DNA of 64,000 nucleotides from Tenodera sinensis (taxonomy: Eukaryota > Arthropoda > Insecta > Mantodea > Mantidae): contig CM060970.1 of the NCBI GenBank assembly GCA_030765045.1, forward strand, positions 50,241,076 to 50,305,075. Direction: 5' to 3'. The position numbers and the translations under genes are program-made. The notes beneath the pieces are model-generated. The model was not told the origin of the DNA and ran no database searches. It saw nothing but the letters and a program-made list of their open reading frames with translations. Positions 1 to 11,377 of the stretch are shown one piece after another (positions within the stretch are counted from its first letter, which is position 1; the number at the start of each line of letters is the position of its first letter).

Positions 1-234
1 TCAAATGTAAAATTTTATTTTTCTCCTGGTCATGCGAAGAAAAGGAAATTCTAAGGCCATCAATGACCAAGTCTTGAAGATTTCACTGTCGCTAAAAGCC
101 TAATATTCCCATTGTATCTACAAGAAAATAGTACTAACAAAACCATCTCTACAAATGACTATCTACATTAACAGAAGTAGATTGAAGAATAAATACTTTT
201 AGGAATAGTTTCTACAACAATGGGTAGAGAAAGC
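1..234 (+). repeat. ACTTTCTCTACT-family repeat, distal fragment
   Basis: This is the 3' part of the commonest repeat in the window. It matches the distal ends of the copies at 28438-29256 and 31917-32779, including the stretch read there as ATGTTTATCTCGACTAACAC. It ends in GTAGAGAAAGC, a one-base variant of the family's terminal AGTAGAGAAAGT. The 5' part lies outside the window or is lost. Confidence 0.6.
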
Positions 235-1659
235 GATGCGAATGCAAAACATCAAATTTTAGTTGGTAACGTTACCCGAGTTAGATATCCTTGAATGAAT
301 TAGAATAATTTTCTATTTGCCACAGAACAAAAATCTGTTTTAATTGTTTGAGGGAATTAATTATTCAACTTATTCACAATGCGAAAATACCTTTATATTT
401 AAAATATTTCATGCACATCAAAAACTAAAATATCAAGTTTTATTATTTTATAAACTCTAATTGCCCAACAAATACTATCGATCTCTGGCAGGAATAAAAG
501 TAATTACCTTTTGGCTTAGATAGAGATTGAACATATTTCTTCAATTTTTGGGAATTAAGTTTTTTAAAGATCAAATTTTCAGATTTTGAAAGCAAAGACT
601 GAAGTGGAAGCCATAAATGGACACATGCTGGAAAAATTCTTGGAACATATCTCAAAATTTAATGTGCATGGAGTAGATAGTGTATTAAAAATGTGAAGTC
701 GAGAAAAACCAATTTTTCTACACACATGCATCATGATCATAAGTTCGATTCCTGTTTGTCCTTTTATCTAGCAGTCTCTCTCCTTAGACAAATATATTTT
801 CCTTTGTGGAGAGATGCCGCTTAACCACTGCTTTGCGTTGAATTTGGTTGTTTTTGAGCACTTTTTGGTCCATATTTTTCTCAAATACTGCCCCAAATTT
901 AAGCAAAACAGGGGCGTTTTAATGTAGTGCACATGGCATTTAAAACCTACTCTAGTGGTTTAAAATAATGGAATGCAAACATTTTACTGCCAACCCACGA
1001 CTGAAAGCTTGGAGAACATTTATACGCACAGTCCATATCTCTCTCTCTCTCAATGGGAAAGAGTAGGAGCAGAAAAAGCAAGAAACTTCTCTGAAATTAA
1101 CACAATGACGCGAACGGAGCTGTGGCTTCCGCTAGCAGGAGAATAAGATGTTATAGAAGTAGCTTGTGCAGCCTCTATGAAATGACAATGAATATGCTTT
1201 GTCTTGTCATATATCAGATATTTTTTAATATGTGGAAATAGCAAATGAATGGATCCTTCATAAAAATCTACAAGACACCTAACATGCAGACGCCTTGTCA
1301 TGATAATCAGTGTTTCACAAAGCAGTACATTCTGTTGAAATCAAGGCACCGCTACAGGGCATATACAACGAAAGAAGGAAATTATAACATGCACGTCATA
1401 CGAGCAACCATCAAAGTCGTTCAAACTCCAGCCACAGTGATGAGCCACATTTGGAAATTCATCTTGAGGGAATGTGACAAAAGAGAGTGTGAGGTATTAG
1501 GTGTGGTCCATAGTTGGATATCCTACCACAGTAAAGTATAATTATTTAGTATCAGAATAGCTGAGATCCTTTCCGTTATGGCATGCAAGTTTTGTTAAAT
1601 GGACTATCACTGCTATCACCAGTGAGTGATAAGTGAATAAAATCGAATATGTTGTACTC
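235..1659. other. No recognisable feature
   Basis: AT-rich sequence with short chance ORFs only. No domain motif, tRNA-like box or repeat shared with the rest of the window was recognised. Confidence 0.5.
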
Positions 1660-1845
1660 ATATATTGTCTACTTTTGTACAAACTGTTCTTACGTGCTTA
1701 CATTTATCTACTTCATGTTAATCGAAATAACATTTGCAGAAATTATCTTGAAGTTCCGTTCTCTTTGCATAGCCAAGGGATAAAATGGAACAAATTACTT
1801 CCCATTTGAGAAAGTATTTAAAAATTCAGAAAAATAACAAGAAAT
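1660..1845 (-). repeat. ACTTTCTCTACT-family repeat, distal fragment with internal deletion
   Basis: Inverse-orientation fragment. It begins near a degenerate end (TCTACTTTTGTACAAACTG), continues through the conserved CATGTTAATCGA block, and then jumps to the CTCTTTGCATAGCCAAGGGA block also seen at 61780-61815. Confidence 0.5.
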
Positions 1846-2267
1846 ATTTCCAAACATACGTATGCGAGTAGTAAGATATGCGCTATCTTTCACAAAAGAT
1901 AATACCCAACTTCAGTAAGACCTGCGCAAAGGGTTACATAATTCTCAGGCGTACTTGCATAGATGGTATGAGAATTAAATTAGTCATATGCTTCCCTTGC
2001 TGATCTAAGCACATGGCAGCCATGGTCATGGAATTGAGAAATGTGCCATGAGAATTATGTATTATGCAAATTATAATTTGAGTTTAATAAACAATCTTTC
2101 TGAATACACAGTGCAGTGATAAAATTGTGCGTGTTTTGTAATAATAAAATCTGTGTAAACAAACATCCAGTGACATAATTAAGCCACTGGCAGGGAGCTT
2201 TCCCTAACCAATATAGGTTACCTTTTCTGTTCCTTTTTCTTTCCGTTCAACAAAACGAGCATTAAAT

Positions 2268-2738
2268 ATGGCACTACAAAGCTCATCCAGCTTCTCTAAT
2301 AGTAATGAAAGCTGTTTAAAGAGAATAAGAATGGATAATGAAATCACCATACCAACATCAAATGCTTTTGCACCTCTAGCCAGCCTTGATGAACAACATG
2401 TACAAGAATCAGCGGTACAGCCAGTGATGGAAAATTCATAGATAAGTAAACCTCCACTAATTTATATTCACAGTAACTGCGTTCTTAGAAATGCACAAGG
2501 CAGAATATCACACCTATCAATTAAAATCTAATAGGGCTTTCAGAGAGTTACAAGAGGACTACATTACACCTGCAGCACAGAATTAATGATGGCTGAATTA
2601 AAAGAGCTGGGATATGAACCATTACAAATGTTACCCGTCAGACACCCAGTCACAAAATTACCAATACCACTGTTTTTTCTGGACCTAAAACCAAATTCAA
2701 AAAATCCAGAAATCTGTAACCTAACCCGGCTAAGTGGC
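2268..2738 (+). pseudogene. Jockey-type LINE ORF1 remnant
   Basis: Degenerate nucleic-acid-binding ORF1 of a Jockey-clade retrotransposon. The reading starts at ATG 2268 and breaks at a stop after about 60 codons. It resumes one frame over near 2497 with EYHTYQLKSNRAFREL, then returns to the first frame from about 2586 with ELKELGYEPLQ followed by LPIPLFFLDLKPN. These blocks match the conserved core that precedes the zinc knuckles in Jockey and X-element ORF1 proteins (the PRE-type domain). The knuckles and all of ORF2 are missing. At least one stop and two frameshifts make it non-functional. The family call is from motif reading by eye; the orientation and presence of the N-terminus are directly visible. 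Confidence 0.7.
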
Positions 2739-2741
2739 TAA

Positions 2742-3590
2742 ATAAGGGCGATAAGTAAGTGCAGAAGTAGTGGTGCTAAAGTATTCGGGAAATAATATTC
2801 TGTTATATTTTAAAGAGTTATCGGTACTTATTTTAAAAATACGCCTCGTAACTAAAGACCAGGTTTGTATCCGAATGACGATAGAAGCGCTCCACGTGAT
2901 GGTTACCAGAGCTTTGTAAACGTGATGTCATGATTTCAGATTTTACGCGTAATGAGCCCGTCTCTCCGTTCTGCTCCTGTTGGTCGCCCCAATGAGGTTT
3001 TATGCTAGATTTCCGTTTAGAATGACGAGCTAAGTGGCGTATACACATTCATTCCTGTATAGTCTCCGGAGAGATGCTTCTTAACTTCTCCGGTATTGGC
3101 CTAATGGAAATTACCACTCGCCTAGTGCCTTTCTGGTCTTTTAGAGGGGAAGCTTTGGCTCTGGGTACATCCTGTGACTAATTTGCATGGTGGACCACAA
3201 CTTCAATCTGTCCACATGTTGAAAGCTTTCTGGTAACCCTGAAACTGCCGAGGGGAATATTCTCTTCCTTTACGAGCGACGCCGACGACTTTAAAATATC
3301 ATGTTTCCAAAACCAAATGCAATATATTTATATTTGACACTACTTTCACCCTTTTGCCAGTACGTTGCCCTGCAATGTTCAATTTTTTCTAACAATTTGC
3401 TAACATAATTTAGATATTCTATGTTCACCAAAAATATATTTGACTGGATAGCGTTTGAATTATGGCATGTAATTAACTTAATGACAGTTAAAAATTTGAC
3501 AATTGACTTTAATCACATTTGGCGAGGAAACCCTATCTTAGGCAACAATTTATAAGAGGCTGACTTTTTTCAAGTGATCAATTTCGTGAA
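2742..3590. other. No recognisable feature
   Basis: No coding or repeat signal identified beyond short ORFs. Confidence 0.4.
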
Positions 3591-3728
3591 GGACTCCCAA
3601 GAATTACTTATACTGATGAAAATATTGCCACTGTTGGAACAATACTTGAAGATCGACCGACTTCTTGTGAATTTATTTCAATGACTTTGGACATTGGTAT
3701 GAGTCAAATCCCGAACATTTTACATTAA
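3591..3728 (+). pseudogene. Mariner-type transposase N-terminal remnant
   Basis: About 45 uninterrupted codons read GLPRITYTDENIATVG and then ILEDRPTSCEFIS, ending SQIPNILH before a stop. This pattern fits the second helix-turn-helix of mariner/Tigger-like transposases, where a GRPR segment precedes a TDENIA-V-LLE-DRR-T helix and a GIS...ILH recognition helix. In another frame just downstream comes VRKVCCPW, like the (M)RKVCARWVP block that follows in that family. The catalytic domain is absent, so this is a short 5' remnant. The spacing and motif order support the call, but it was not confirmed by search. Confidence 0.55.
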
Positions 3729-4069
3729 ACTTAAATGTGAGAAAAGTTTGTTGTCCATGGATTCAGTATAACCCGACCAAAAACTACAACAGCTTTCCAA
3801 GGCGGCACTACAAATTTGGTTTGGAAGAACTGGTGAGAAATCTAGGATTTACTGATTTTTTTCTCCTTTCAAGAATTAGGTGTTAATTATGATTACCTGT
3901 TCCGGTCTCTGTCATCCACTCACCTCTTACGGGATCTACCCAGATTTCTCTTTCCAATCGGCTGATAATTCATTGTTTTATTAGTAGTAATACATATCTG
4001 AACCACTTAATTAGTATAGAACTAGTCCTTAAAATATATTTTGAAACCAAAGAATATTTATTATTATTT

Positions 4070-4136
4070 AATTTTAAATTCATCTTCAACGGGCCGCATT
4101 TTACATTCCGACGGGCCGCGGGTTGTGCACTACTGA
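4070..4136. repeat. Possible hAT-type transposon end
   Basis: A GC-rich island in AT-rich sequence contains CGGGCCGC twice (4089 onward), followed by GGGTTGTGCACTACTG. Paired GGGCCGC blocks followed by a G/T-rich terminus are typical of many hAT-like element ends. No transposase or opposite end was found, so the call is weak. Confidence 0.25.
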
Positions 4137-5336
4137 CGTAGATAATTGAAATGTTCTAGAAGTCTCATTTATTATTATTTTTGATCTGGCCGGATTCTTC
4201 CCTTTAAAAGCCATTACATTTGTCTTATTTGTAGATATAGTTAAATTATACTGTATTGCAGATTTATTTATATGATTCAGAAAATAAAAGCCAATCGGCT
4301 GAAAAAGTCCAGTGAATACGCAGTACTGGCAAGAAGATGGTTGCTAGCACTTTTACTTTCAAAAACTGACAATATTACTATATAGCATTAAAAGATAGAC
4401 GTACCGTAACTGCCTATTGGTACGAAAATGTATATTTATCGCCATTTTAAACACTTCTTGAATAACGCCCAAAAGAAAGCTGATTTTATATCATGACAGC
4501 GCAATGTAGTATACAGCAAAGTTAACAACTGAGTATCTGGACGCCCTATACCTTCAGCAGCAGCATATAGCCCCAACCTAGCACCCTTTGTTTCCAAAAA
4601 TTAAAGACAAAACGACTGGAATCACTTCTGCGTAACCAGATGAAACAGTGGAACACTATAGAAGCTTGGTTTCTGAAGTTTCTCGAGAAGAATGACATCA
4701 TCGCTTTAAGGACTGGTATCTTGAAGGCAAAAAGGATTTTATGTTGAAAGGAAATATTTAAAAAAAAAAATCATTAACATTTTTAGGACTATTCCTTTTT
4801 GATTTTCTAAAAGTTCTCATATGCCCTCGTATGTGCCTGCTAAATGTCCCAGAGTGAAAATCCAATCTGAATATAGTCTTCCTTTGTGTAACCCAGTCTG
4901 TTGTTTTATTAAAACTGCATCGCGGTTTGTTAGAAGCCTTTCGTTAGTTAGTTGTTACATATTTCGCACACTATCATTAATAAACTAATATCTCAGTGTA
5001 ACCTTAGTATACAGTACCTAGAAAAAGAAACTTATTTAGATACAATTTCACAAAGCTATTACCATCACTACCTTATTCTGTAGATCAGAGACTAACGCTT
5101 AGAGAAAAGGAGTACGAGAGAAACAGAAACATTGGAAGGGGTCGTACAAAACTTAACAGAATACAACATGAGTATAATAACAAGAGCAATAATAACAATA
5201 ACAACAGCAATAAGAACAACAACAATATTTTATTGATATACAGGTTTTTAATATTTGATACATTTCCCTGTGCCCAAAGTTTCACGCTGTAATTGACTTC
5301 CTCCAATTTGGTGTTATATGTAGGCTGCCAAACTCA
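4137..5336. other. No recognisable feature
   Basis: AT-rich sequence. A run of AAC/AAT triplets near 5185-5230 is simple sequence. Nothing coding was recognised. Confidence 0.4.
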
Positions 5337-5398
5337 TCCTGCTGTGCTCTGCTCCTCAGCCTTCTTAGAAATATGCACTGTCTTCACAATCTCCGTTT
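5337..5398 (+). repeat. 62-bp repeat, copy 1
   Basis: Direct repeat partner of 6301-6360. Both read CTGCTGTGCT, GCTCCTCAGCCT and CTGTCTTCAC in the same order and spacing with scattered substitutions. Its origin is unknown. Confidence 0.6.
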
Positions 5399-5896
5399 AT
5401 ACGTAGCATTTCATAATTACTCAGTTACTGATCGAAGTTCATACGTTCAACAAAATGTCTGTTCATCTCTATGAGCTTCCTTGAGGCGAAGAAGACTGCA
5501 TAGTGCTTCATTGTAATCATTCAGTTGAATATTCTGCCCTTTTGCGCCTGAGCCAGCTGGAATTCTTTAATACACTTTACTTAGATGTTACTGTAGAGGC
5601 GTTAGGGTAAAAATGAATATTTTCCATCTCGCTTCGCATTGCCTATTATACTAGATTTAAACCCTTAGTAAGTTATCGTTTTATAAAGAAGTCGAAAATA
5701 TATTGCTGTCAAATAACCACTAATATGGATTTTCACAAAATTTACGTAACGACTTATTTTTGCTCTTTCAGAGATACGTTTCTCGTTCCTAGATATTAGT
5801 TTAAGGATATTGACTAGGTTCACTAAATCTTAGCAGTCAAAGACAATTAAAATGTTAAATATTGTAACATGTTACTGAAATACATGGCTGTTTATT
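5399..5896. other. No recognisable feature
   Basis: AT-rich sequence without a recognised motif. Confidence 0.4.
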
Positions 5897-6004
5897 ACTT
5901 TCTCCTCAACGTGTAGCAAGCAGAGGATGTATTGTATTTCACCCAAAAATTCGTTGTCGGGATTTCCCCGGAAATGTATGCTTTGAGCTCCCCTGAATGT
6001 GTGT

Positions 6005-6059
<55 letters not shown>

Positions 6060-6300
6060 AGTCTGTGGGCAGCATAACTCAAAAATGAAAAGTCGGTTAA
6101 AAACCAAATTTGGTATTTAAGTTTTATAACATTTAAGGATGCGACACAAAGATTTTGAAGCAAATTCGTCTACCCTAAATTAACCTTTACATGGAAAATT
6201 TTTCGAAAACTTTGATTTTCTCGGAAATGGCCCCAACGATTTTGATTAAAATAGATGTTGAAGATTTAATTCCAAATGAAATGTATATTTTTAAATATTA
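5897..6300 (+). repeat. ACTTTCTCTACT-family repeat, 5' part with (TG)n
   Basis: Starts ACTTTCTCCTCAACG (family end ACTTTCTCTACTACG). It follows the family order: ATTGTATTTCACCCAAAAAT, a (TG)n tract, AGTCTGTGGGCAGCATAACT, then ACCTTTACATGGAAAA and GATTTTGATTAAAAT. It stops abruptly at about 6300, where the 62-bp repeat begins. Confidence 0.75.
5998..6058. repeat. (TG)n microsatellite
   Basis: About 30 dinucleotide units with one TA interruption. Copies of the family at 28438, 31917, 19785 (inverse) and 42970 (inverse) carry TG- or GTGC-type tracts at the same internal position, so the microsatellite is part of the mobile repeat. Chance ORFs of poly-His/Thr or Cys/Val here are artefacts. Confidence 0.9.
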
Positions 6301-6360
6301 CCCTGCTGTGCTTAGCTCCTCAGCCTACTTCGAAATGTATTCTGTCTTCACGATCATAGA
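6301..6360 (+). repeat. 62-bp repeat, copy 2
   Basis: Partner of 5337-5398, about 960 bp away in the same orientation. It lies between the end of an ACTTTCTCTACT-family fragment and a LINE RT remnant. Confidence 0.6.
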
Positions 6361-6424
6361 TATTTAAAAGTTCACTAAGTTTAAAGTCAGTATATTTAAA
6401 AAATATGGCTTTCTTTCCTGGATT

Positions 6425-6767
6425 GTTTATTCAGGGTTTTCCTTAACATTCCACATTATATATAAATGGAGATCTAACTGTATTTTTGAAATTTTATTTA
6501 GGCAATATAGCGCATGTTGCAGTTTATCTTCCTCGTCGAAATTTAGCACGATGTCGTCAGCACGTAAAATTATATTCAGATATAATCCTCGTCTTAATAC
6601 ATTTGTCAATCGTTTCTTTCAACTCTCTTATCATATCGTCTATGTATATCGGGTGGAAGGGAAGTTATTGCATTAATTTAAATCTGTGATAGATCTCGCT
6701 GTTTGGAACACATTTAGTACCTTATGTTTGTCTGTGACAATTTCCTACGGAGATATTCTAGTTTTGT

Positions 6768-6805
<38 letters not shown>

Positions 6806-7440
6806 GGCAACACTGCAGATTGTGTGGGTGTCACTTTTACTAGGTCAGTACATAAACAAATACCATGCCGTGTCCTTCCATGTTTACTCTGCGAGTGTAG
6901 GCCAATCAGAATCGTTAGCTCCCAAAACGTTACACCACCCTGCAAATGACCAATCTATTTACACAGGATTTCGAAACTATTAATCACTTTAAAGACCTAA
7001 AGGAATATTTCGAAATAACTCGGCAACATTGCGTTGAGGTTGGTCAGGAAATTGAACCGGCTTCTGGGTGTAAACATAATTACTGCCGAAACTGTCACAA
7101 ATAAGTTATTCTACGCATCTTACAAGTAACAAACTGTTATCCTCGTAAATTCTTATCGAATTACGCATCCAATTTGGAACAAAAACCATTTATTTTTTTA
7201 TGTCACCTGATCAAAGAACCAAATGCCATTAGACCTGTTCGCTTTTTAATGCTTCTATAAAGCACATATTAGGAGGAATGTACTAAGTTCCCTTCCACCC
7301 GGTATATTAAACACTGTGGAAAATAAACCACAACACTGTTTGACGCCCTGGTTTATCTGGATTCTTACGTCATTTTCAGAATTAGTTTTAATAATTATAT
7401 GGCAAGAACTATGGGATATAATGACTGAAAAAGCGGTTAT
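6425..7440 (-). pseudogene. LINE reverse-transcriptase remnant split by a MITE
   Basis: Two pieces of one degenerate RT lie on the minus strand either side of the MITE at 6649-7302. The upstream piece (7305 to about 7390) reads VRIQINQGVKQCCGL and ends TVFN, the palm block normally seen as GVRQGC-LSP-LFN. The downstream piece (6646 to 6425) starts YIDDMIRELKETI. After one frameshift it continues RADDIVLNFDEEDKLQHALY, where RADD replaces the catalytic YADD/FADD. Joining the flanks across one TA gives codons for F-N-I-Y-I-D-D without a gap, the expected protein order. The frameshift and altered catalytic box show it was dead or dying. It belongs to the insect LINE group with an EDKLQ-AL helix after YADD; the exact clade was not determined. 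Confidence 0.75.
6649..7302 (+). mobile_element. TA-inserting MITE, copy 1 (654 bp)
   Basis: Terminal inverted repeats: left TCGGGTGGAAGGGAAGTTA, right (reverse complement) CCGGGTGGAAGGGAACTTA. A TA lies on each side (6647-6648 and 7303-7304), as expected for Tc1/mariner-superfamily integration. No transposase is encoded, so this is a non-autonomous element. It carries a 34-base A run (6769-6802) that the second copy lacks. It sits inside an RT remnant whose frame is restored when the element plus one TA is removed. A diverged second copy lies inverted at 11924-12545. Confidence 0.85.
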
Positions 7441-7496
7441 CCTCAACATTTAATTTTAATGACACATTAAAACTATACAACTAAAAATATATAATT

Positions 7497-7628
7497 TAAA
7501 TGACAAAATCAGGGAGTAGTGGCAAGAGCATATCTCCCGAATGTCAGAAGAAAGACTAACCAAAGAGGCCTTGCAGTACAAACCTTCCGAGTCGAAACTA
7601 TCTGGCCTATCTGAGGGTTGATGATGAG
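7497..7628 (+). pseudogene. LINE ORF2 C-terminal remnant
   Basis: A short reading of about 40 codons includes HISRMSEERLTKEALQYKPS and ends at a TGA. It matches the segment after the RT domain of many insect LINEs (W-EH--RM-E-R-PK-AL-Y-P-GRR--GRP). An in-frame stop (TAG at the residue before W) and loss of the GRP block mark it as degenerate. It is on the strand opposite the RT remnant at 6425-7440, so it is a separate insertion. Confidence 0.6.
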
Positions 7629-8675
7629 TTTTAGTAATTATTTTTTATATGTCCTGGATATTAATATACTGTAATTTAGTATCCCTTGGATCCAGTAGAA
7701 TTATTTCTAGAACACCGGGGACAGAGACGCTCCCTATATCTATGAAACTGCTGTGTGTGGAGTGAGAATACAGGAGACCGGAGGATCGTTCCTTTATTTT
7801 CTACGTATGCAGGGAGCGATAAATTGAACACGATGGCATCCAGCGCTTCCCATGGACGATAAATTCGACCAGGCTTCCTTCTTTTGTCTGGTTCCAGGAC
7901 AGGTGAGAGACGTGCTATGTATGTCCTGTCTATCGCCCTCTGGAACACATTCCACATGGACCTCCCTATGCCATTGTTTGCTGGGGCGTCGGTTCTTGTC
8001 ATGTTTATTGAACACTTCCGCGATACAGCCACCAATCAAACAACAATGCCGTGCTTAATTAATCTAATGAGGTAGGAAAACCAGGGTAAACCAAACAGGA
8101 AAACGGTAGTAAAGACAGTGAGAAGTAAAGGGGAAAAGGTACCGTGTAACAGTCACAGTTTTTCACCCATTACCGTTTTATATTAATTCTTATGACTACT
8201 TACCAGAGGTCATTCACATTGATGGTACTAATCGAGCTAGAATTATTTCAGCGAAAATAGATCGAGAATAGAAATAAAGGTGTCTCTACTTTCTCTCCCA
8301 TAAGTACACCAAGTATGATAAAATAAAAATGTTCACAAATAAGAATAATCACTAATAATATCAAATTCCTTGCACATTTAGGTATTTTTAAAATTTATTA
8401 AACTAGAGAGCAAAAATGAGCAGATTTTCTTGCAGGTACCCATCGCTGGAGGGGGGAAAAGTAACTCGGCCGATTTTCTCTTCGGTGCATGCAAACTTGG
8501 TTATAAGTATTCTTTAGCGCGGTCTTGCGCGAAGATACCTGTATTCTAGGTTTGGAGTGACTGTGTCGGTACATTGAGAAGGAATACAGTATTTTATTTC
8601 CATTATTTCTAGGTAGTCTGCTGCCTGGTGTTGATTAATTCTCCCTAAGCATTAACAGTAGAATCTTCAATCATC
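7629..8675. other. Unassigned sequence
   Basis: Overlapping ORFs on both strands at 7676-8058 have somewhat higher GC than the surroundings but no motif I recognise. They may be decayed transposon sequence. The rest is AT-rich with no assignable feature. Confidence 0.35.
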
Positions 8676-8730
8676 GGGACCTAATGACCTAGTTGTCGAC
8701 GAGCCCTTAACACCATTACTCACTCACTCA
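8676..8730 (+). mobile_element. LINE 3'-end fragment with (ACTC)n tail
   Basis: Contains GGGACCTAATGACCTAGTTG then TCGACGAGCCCTTAA and ends in CTCACTCACTCA. The same 3'-terminal block occurs at 16015-16067 and, inverted, at the end of the truncated LINE 24690-25328. It is a 5'-truncated insertion of about 55 bp. Possible duplicated CAATCATC/CATCATC flanks are not clean. Confidence 0.65.
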
Positions 8731-8749
8731 ACATCATCATCAATAACAG

Positions 8750-9571
8750 GGTTTTAAGGTATTCAGGCTTTTTTGGATCTCATATCAAAATGTTTCTGTC
8801 CATCTTCTGGGCCTCTATATTTCTTTTTCCTGTAGGTTTACAGGCTATAATCTGGGAATGCGGTAATTATCCATTATGTCTACACGAGTCCTCCAATTAA
8901 TCCGATATTGATGAATTTTTGCTGTTAAATTTAAGATCTTCAACTAAGTATTTCTTCATTTGGTCTCTCTCTTGAAACATTACCAGCTATATGTCTCAAA
9001 TGTAGCATTTCTGTCGTTTCAAATTTTACTTCTTGTTTCGTCATTGTCCAACATTCGAGTCCTTATAGAAGTGTTGGGACCGCCATTACTTTGTAAAATA
9101 TTAATTTTGTTTCTCGTCTTGTATTTTTAGGCTTATTTTTTTGGTGCCATATATATGATTAAATCTAATAAGTTTATTTCCTTTATCTTAATTTTTCAGA
9201 TATGAACATTGCAGTCTAAGTGCTTAAAACAGTTTATTTGTTCTAATATTTTTTTCTCTAATGTTATTTTAGCTCGTATTGTTCCCGGTCCTCTAAAAGC
9301 CATGACATTACTTTTATTTATTGAATTTTTTAGTTTGTAGTTTTTACTGATTTTGTTTAATTGATATACATAGAGCCTCTTGAAGATTTATCTCTGAGTC
9401 ACTTATAAGAACTAAGTGATCTGCAAATATAAAAATATTTATTTTGTAGTTTGTATCTATATTATTCTGCCATTCTCTGGCAACGTCATCAATATATAAA
9501 TTAAATAATATAGGTGACCACGGTCTAGTATCTGCTATGCTCCCCTTTCGTTTCTGTGCTATATCTATCAT
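8750..9571 (-). pseudogene. LINE reverse-transcriptase remnant
   Basis: The minus strand reads PILFNLYIDDVAREWQ, then about 15 residues on IFIFADHLVLISDSE, the RT palm with the catalytic FADD changed to FADH. Downstream with many stops and shifts come KISKNYKLKN, NVMAFRG, a YKVMAVPTLL-like block near 9080, and a thumb/C-terminal region to about 8760. The order matches the insect LINE RT type at 6425, 17262 and 47040. The last catalytic Asp is lost and the frame is broken repeatedly. It abuts the LINE 3'-end fragment at 8676-8730, which is on the other strand and so is not its own tail. Confidence 0.75.
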
Positions 9572-11377
9572 CAGTTTATTATTTCTGTATAAAGTTCTCC
9601 ATATTGTTATCTAATGTTGCGGTGTTCTTCTTCTTCCCACAATTTCCCATAGTTTGCTCCTACTTAACAATAAATGTATTAATTACTATGATCCAACTAC
9701 AGGAACTTTGGAATATATATGTGTTATGTGTATGGATGTTTACGTCATTTTAATATTAACTACTCGTATGTTTATGAGTATGTAATGTAAAGATGTGAAG
9801 AGACGAATGCTGAGTAACTTTATACTATATGAACCCAGCGCTAATATGAGTATTATTTCACATATTATGTACGAGTATATCGAATTTTCAGATTAATTCG
9901 GTCTTTGCTGCCAGTTAGTTTCAATAAATAACGAGCCACTTGTTTGAAAGGGAAGGTGCAGAAGTGCAACTTGGATTGCATGCGTTTCCGACTTCTTAGA
10001 CAGACTGATGCACACCAGGACATTTTGTGCGTCCTTTGCACGCGATATGGAAGTGGCCACCGATCACAGAATTTGCATGGTTGAATGCCATTTCCAAATT
10101 GGAAGGGCTTCAGAGGGACTCTGCCGTTGTGAAAATGCTTTTCTTCGCTCTTGCCCAGAATTTCATCAAGTCTCAAGACAAAATATAATAAAAGATTATA
10201 ACATACCTAAGATTACTAATATGACGTTAGATTTTCATATATTCATTACAATACCATTATTTTTCTTTTCTGTGTTTCCTTAACTTACTTTGTGTAGATC
10301 AGGTTTCGTTTACTGCTATTAAGGGTATGGTGCTCTGGAAACATTGTGCCATTAAAACCGAGATACTCCACACAATAGAAAACGTTGACTATTTGAGTTA
10401 CCTAACAACATACAAGTTGAGATTGCGAGTTTACGAGACGAATGTAAATACTGGAATGGTGCGATGTAAGCTCTATTTCACTAAGGTGACTTCGAAACTA
10501 TTGACATTCATATTTTCCACTCATTTTTCGCTAGTACTCTGTTTGGAGCTCTGGTGATAAACTCGCTTCAAATATTGCTAACGAGAAAAACAGGCTACGG
10601 TGCGAACTGTAGTGACGAAATTCTGCTAGTTCAGTCATAGTCCAATGAAGAAATACCACAATCGCCTAATACATCTATATTCTAAACAACCCAAAAATTG
10701 CTCGTTGAATTCATACGAAAGATAGTTTTATCATGATGGCATACAATGTTAGCCATGTATCAGAGTACGATTACTGCCTAACTCCGATTTGCACCGTAGT
10801 GACGTTCTGACTAGACAATTCACTGACACGAAAAGCCGAATAAATCTGAAGAGGCGGTACATGTAAGCTCTCCCGAACCAAAAATAATAAAGCTCACAGG
10901 TTCTTTCAAAATTTGCACAAGAAAATTCTTACACGAGTCGTCCTGTAGGTCTTTCATAGAGGTAGAATTGTTATCTAAATCCCCCATAATTGGCAGCATC
11001 TCTGCTTTAAGTTTGTCTGCTGAAAGTGAGAGTGCCAACAAGCTACTAAAACCGGATGACATTGCCCATGCAGCAACACAACATCTGTACTAACCATAAA
11101 GGCAACATAAATTATTATGAAACACAAACCGCGTGCTACAGCTTGCGTTCGCGGCATTACCAGATCGTCGAACACGACACTCAAGGTAAAGGAAGAAACA
11201 ATGTACATTTTATCTACTACAGAATAATCACGATTAAGCTTAGCTCCTCCAGAATATTAGAACGACAGCTAAAAATGCGTGTCACAAATACATCCTCATT
11301 TACAATCAAAACAGTAGGCTAGCACAAGACTGCAGAGGAAAACCGACGTGGAAACACGCAATGTTAGAAATAACTGA
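9572..11377. other. No recognisable feature
   Basis: Contains ORFs of up to about 100 codons on both strands (9865-10283) with no recognised domain. No shared repeat was seen. Confidence 0.35.

Noticed and set aside
5895..6163. His/Thr-rich and Cys/Val-rich ORFs
   Set aside because: Direct translation of the (TG)n microsatellite; the same applies to 31943-32182.
6649..7302. TATA as a 4-bp target duplication of the MITE
   Set aside because: It would put the interrupted RT out of frame (F-N-I-H-R); only a TA duplication restores FNIYIDD.
7676..8058. Overlapping ORFs on both strands as a gene
   Set aside because: Both strands are open because of local GC content; no motif on either.
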